From an uncultured Rubrivivax sp. (GTDB lineage Bacteria > Pseudomonadota > Gammaproteobacteria > Burkholderiales > Burkholderiaceae_C), in contig CALJUI010000371.1 of the NCBI GenBank assembly GCA_937975735.1, positions 1 to 7,372 on the forward strand: a stretch of 7,372 bases of DNA. Direction: 5' to 3'. Positions 5,864 through 7,372 of this stretch are shown here, one piece after another. The stretch's first letter is position 1. Each line of letters opens with the position of its first letter. The translations under genes and the position numbers were made by a program. The notes under the pieces were generated by a model that searched no databases, was not told where the DNA came from, and worked only from the letters and a program-made list of their open reading frames with translations.

Positions 5864-7219
5864 ATGCCTCAGAACATCCTGCAGAAACTGCCCGCCGGCG
5901 AACGCGTCGGCATCGCCTTCTCCGGCGGCCTGGACACCAGTGCCGCGGTGCACTGGATGCGCGCCAAGGGCGCGATCCCCTGCGCTTACACCGCCCACCT
6001 CGGCCAGCCCGACGAGAGCGACTACGACGAGATCCCGCGCAAGGCCAAGGCCTACGGCGCGGACATCGCGCGCCTGATCGACTGCCGGCCGCAGCTCGTC
6101 GCCGAGGGTATCGCCGCGATCCAGTGCGGGGCCTTCCACATCTCGACCGGCGGCGCGACCTACTTCAACACCACGCCGCTCGGCCGGGCGGTCACCGGCA
6201 CCGCGCTGGTCGTCGCGATGCGCGAGGACGGCGTCCACATCTGGGGCGACGGCAGCACCTACAAGGGCAACGACATCGAGCGCTTCTACCGCTACGGCCT
6301 GCTCGCCAACCCGGCGCTGCGCGTCTACAAGCCCTGGCTCGACCAGACCTTCATCGACGAGCTCGGCGGCCGCAAGGAGATGAGCGAGTACCTCATCGCC
6401 AACGGCTTCGACTACAAGATGAGCGTCGAGAAGGCCTACTCGACCGACTCCAACATGCTCGGCGCCACGCACGAGGCGAAGGACCTCGAGTTCCTCGACA
6501 AGGGCATGCACATCGTCAAGCCGATCATGGGCGTGGCGTTCTGGCGCGACGACGTCGCGATCAAGGCCGAGACGGTCAGCGTGCGCTTCGAGGATGGCCA
6601 GCCGGTGGCGATCAACGGCCGCACGTTCAAGGACGCGGTGGCGCTGTTCGACGAGGCCAACCGCGTCGGCGGCCGCCACGGCCTGGGCATGTGCGACCAG
6701 ATCGAGAACCGCATCATCGAGGCCAAGAGCCGTGGCATCTACGAGGCCCCGGGCATGGCGCTGCTGCACATCGCCTACGAGCGCCTGGTCACCGGCATCC
6801 ACAACGAGGACACGATCGAGCAGTACCGCGTCAACGGCCTGCGCCTGGGCCGGCTGCTGTACCAGGGCCGCTGGTTCGACCCGCAGTGCCTGATGTTGCG
6901 CGAGACGGCGCAGCGCTGGGTGGCGCGTGCCATCAGCGGCACCGTGACGCTGGAGCTGCGCCGCGGCAACGACTACAGCCTGCTCGACACCGAGAGCCCG
7001 AACCTGACCTACGCGCCCGAGCGGCTGAGCATGGAGAAGGTGGAGGACGCGCCGTTCACGCCGGCCGACCGCATCGGCCAGCTGACGATGCGCAACCTGG
7101 ACATCGCCGACACGCGCGGCAAGCTCGGTGTGTACACGCGCACCGGGCTGCTCGGTAGCAGCTCGGACGGGTCGATCCCGTTGCTGACGCAGGGCGCGGA
7201 CGTCGAAGCGTCCCAGTGA
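5864..7219 (+). CDS. argG: Argininosuccinate synthase
   Basis: A cytoplasmic enzyme that joins citrulline and aspartate with ATP to give argininosuccinate, AMP and PPi, the penultimate step of arginine synthesis. The 451-aa protein is close in length to the long E. coli-type ArgG (447 aa) and matches it almost throughout. The N-terminal ATP pyrophosphatase loop is GIAFSGGLDTSAAVHW (16-31). Then come LIDCRPQLVAEGIAAIQCGAF (71-91), GGATYFNTTPLGRAVTGT (96-113), the nucleotide/citrulline-site segment IWGDGSTYKGNDIERFYRYG (126-145), EKAYSTDSNMLGATHEAKDLE, GRHGLGMCDQIENRIIEAKSRG, and the C-terminal DRIGQLTMRNLDIADTR. The start MPQNILQKLPAGER was chosen because it aligns with the family N-terminus (E. 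coli MTTILKHLPVGQR). In-frame ATGs at 5780 and 5837 would add unconserved residues. A GGAG lies 11 nt upstream, a long spacing. It stands alone here, with no other arg gene next to it. Confidence 0.98.
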   Translation: MPQNILQKLPAGERVGIAFSGGLDTSAAVHWMRAKGAIPCAYTAHLGQPDESDYDEIPRKAKAYGADIARLIDCRPQLVAEGIAAIQCGAFHISTGGATYFNTTPLGRAVTGTALVVAMREDGVHIWGDGSTYKGNDIERFYRYGLLANPALRVYKPWLDQTFIDELGGRKEMSEYLIANGFDYKMSVEKAYSTDSNMLGATHEAKDLEFLDKGMHIVKPIMGVAFWRDDVAIKAETVSVRFEDGQPVAINGRTFKDAVALFDEANRVGGRHGLGMCDQIENRIIEAKSRGIYEAPGMALLHIAYERLVTGIHNEDTIEQYRVNGLRLGRLLYQGRWFDPQCLMLRETAQRWVARAISGTVTLELRRGNDYSLLDTESPNLTYAPERLSMEKVEDAPFTPADRIGQLTMRNLDIADTRGKLGVYTRTGLLGSSSDGSIPLLTQGADVEASQ

Positions 7220-7227
7220 CGAAGGGC

Positions 7228-7266
7228 GGCGCCGGGGCCGCGCGCGACAAGCGCGCGCCGGGCGCC
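7228..7266. repeat. Imperfect GC-rich hairpin downstream of argG
   Basis: Outer arms GGCGCC (7228-7233 and 7261-7266) and inner arms of 7 bp (CGCGCGC 7239-7245 with GCGCGCG 7251-7257) form a long stem with an internal loop and a GACAA terminal loop. It begins 9 nt after the argG stop but lacks a U tract, so at best it is a non-canonical terminator or a 3'-end stabiliser. Confidence 0.4.
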
Positions 7267-7272
7267 TACGAT
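7244..7272 (+). promoter_or_regulatory. Possible promoter for the gene at 7330
   Basis: GCGACA (7244-7249) and TACGAT (7267-7272) are each four of six matches to the sigma-70 hexamers, with an ideal 17-nt spacer. It overlaps the GC hairpin after argG and would give a leader of about 50 nt. The match is moderate, and chance is a real alternative in GC-rich DNA. Confidence 0.35.
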
Positions 7273-7282
7273 GGTCTTGGAA

Positions 7283-7301
7283 GGCGTTGCGAGGCAGCGC
7301 C
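7283..7301 (+). other. Small leader hairpin before the gene at 7330
   Basis: GGCGTTGC (7283-7290) pairs with GCAGCGCC (7294-7301) over 8 bp, including one G-U pair, around a GAG loop. It lies between the possible promoter and the Shine-Dalgarno site. No U tract follows, so it is not a terminator. Its role is unknown and it may have none. Confidence 0.3.
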
Positions 7302-7329
7302 CGAGTGAGCAGACCTTGAGGAGGCCGCC

Positions 7330-7372
7330 ATGCGCGTCGACGACCACCACGCCACCCTGATCGCGGCCCTCG
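7330..7372 (+). CDS. Start of an unidentified gene (first 14 codons)
   Basis: The ATG at 7330 follows a near-ideal Shine-Dalgarno AGGAGG (7319-7324) with a 5-nt spacer. The frame stays open to the window edge and reads MRVDDHHATLIAAL. The segment is too short to assign a family. It lies 110 nt after argG on the same strand, with a possible promoter of its own. The call as a gene rests on the ribosome site. Confidence 0.6.
   Translation, partial: MRVDDHHATLIAAL

Noticed and set aside
5759..6802. 347-codon minus-strand open frame opposite argG
   Set aside because: argG is unmistakable on the plus strand. The antisense product is Asp/Val/Ala/Leu-rich with no motif and no Shine-Dalgarno site.
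4381..7158. 925-codon plus-strand open frame, longer than any real gene here
   Set aside because: It runs antisense to the rhodanese fusion and then in a wrong frame through argG. Composition is biased and no recognisable domain is present.

Overview
The window is a high-GC stretch (about two thirds G+C or more by eye) from a Gram-negative bacterium, most likely a betaproteobacterium of the order Burkholderiales (Rubrivivax/Leptothrix/Comamonadaceae-like). This rests on the E. coli-type long ArgG, the strong third-position GC bias, the TAXI-type TRAP transporter and the exported rhodanese with a CNGxxCWKS active-site loop. It is inferred from protein character only; there is no rRNA or other marker. 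Genes fill nearly all of the window. No gap exceeds about 150 bases, and I see no tRNA, rRNA, insertion sequence, CRISPR or phage feature.

Left part (1-4490, all minus strand): a catabolic cluster, read from right to left. It begins with a tartrate/D-malate dehydrogenase of the isocitrate/isopropylmalate dehydrogenase family (ttuC-like, 3279-4382). Next come a TAXI-type periplasmic solute-binding protein (2220-3203) and a fused TRAP permease (169-2127). Last is the first 57 residues of a glycerate 2-kinase/TtuD-family enzyme (1-172), whose ATG overlaps the permease stop by four bases. Together they suggest uptake of a C4 hydroxy-dicarboxylate such as tartrate, oxidation and decarboxylation to glycerate, and phosphorylation of glycerate into lower glycolysis. 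A near-perfect 25-bp palindrome and a GC hairpin lie upstream of the dehydrogenase. An intrinsic-terminator-like hairpin sits between the binding-protein and permease genes and probably sets their expression ratio.

Middle (4498-5712, minus strand): an exported two-domain protein, a periplasmic-binding-protein-like domain followed by a C-terminal rhodanese domain. It lies upstream of the dehydrogenase in the same orientation, but the palindrome and probable promoter suggest separate control.

Right part (5713-7372, plus strand): a divergent intergenic region, then argG (argininosuccinate synthase, complete, 451 aa). After it come a GC-rich hairpin, a possible promoter and the first 14 codons of an unidentified gene with a strong Shine-Dalgarno site.

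Most of the content is recognisable. The points most worth following are the pairing of a TAXI-TRAP transporter with tartrate-type enzymes, the binding-protein/rhodanese fusion, and the regulatory structures around ttuC and between the TRAP genes.
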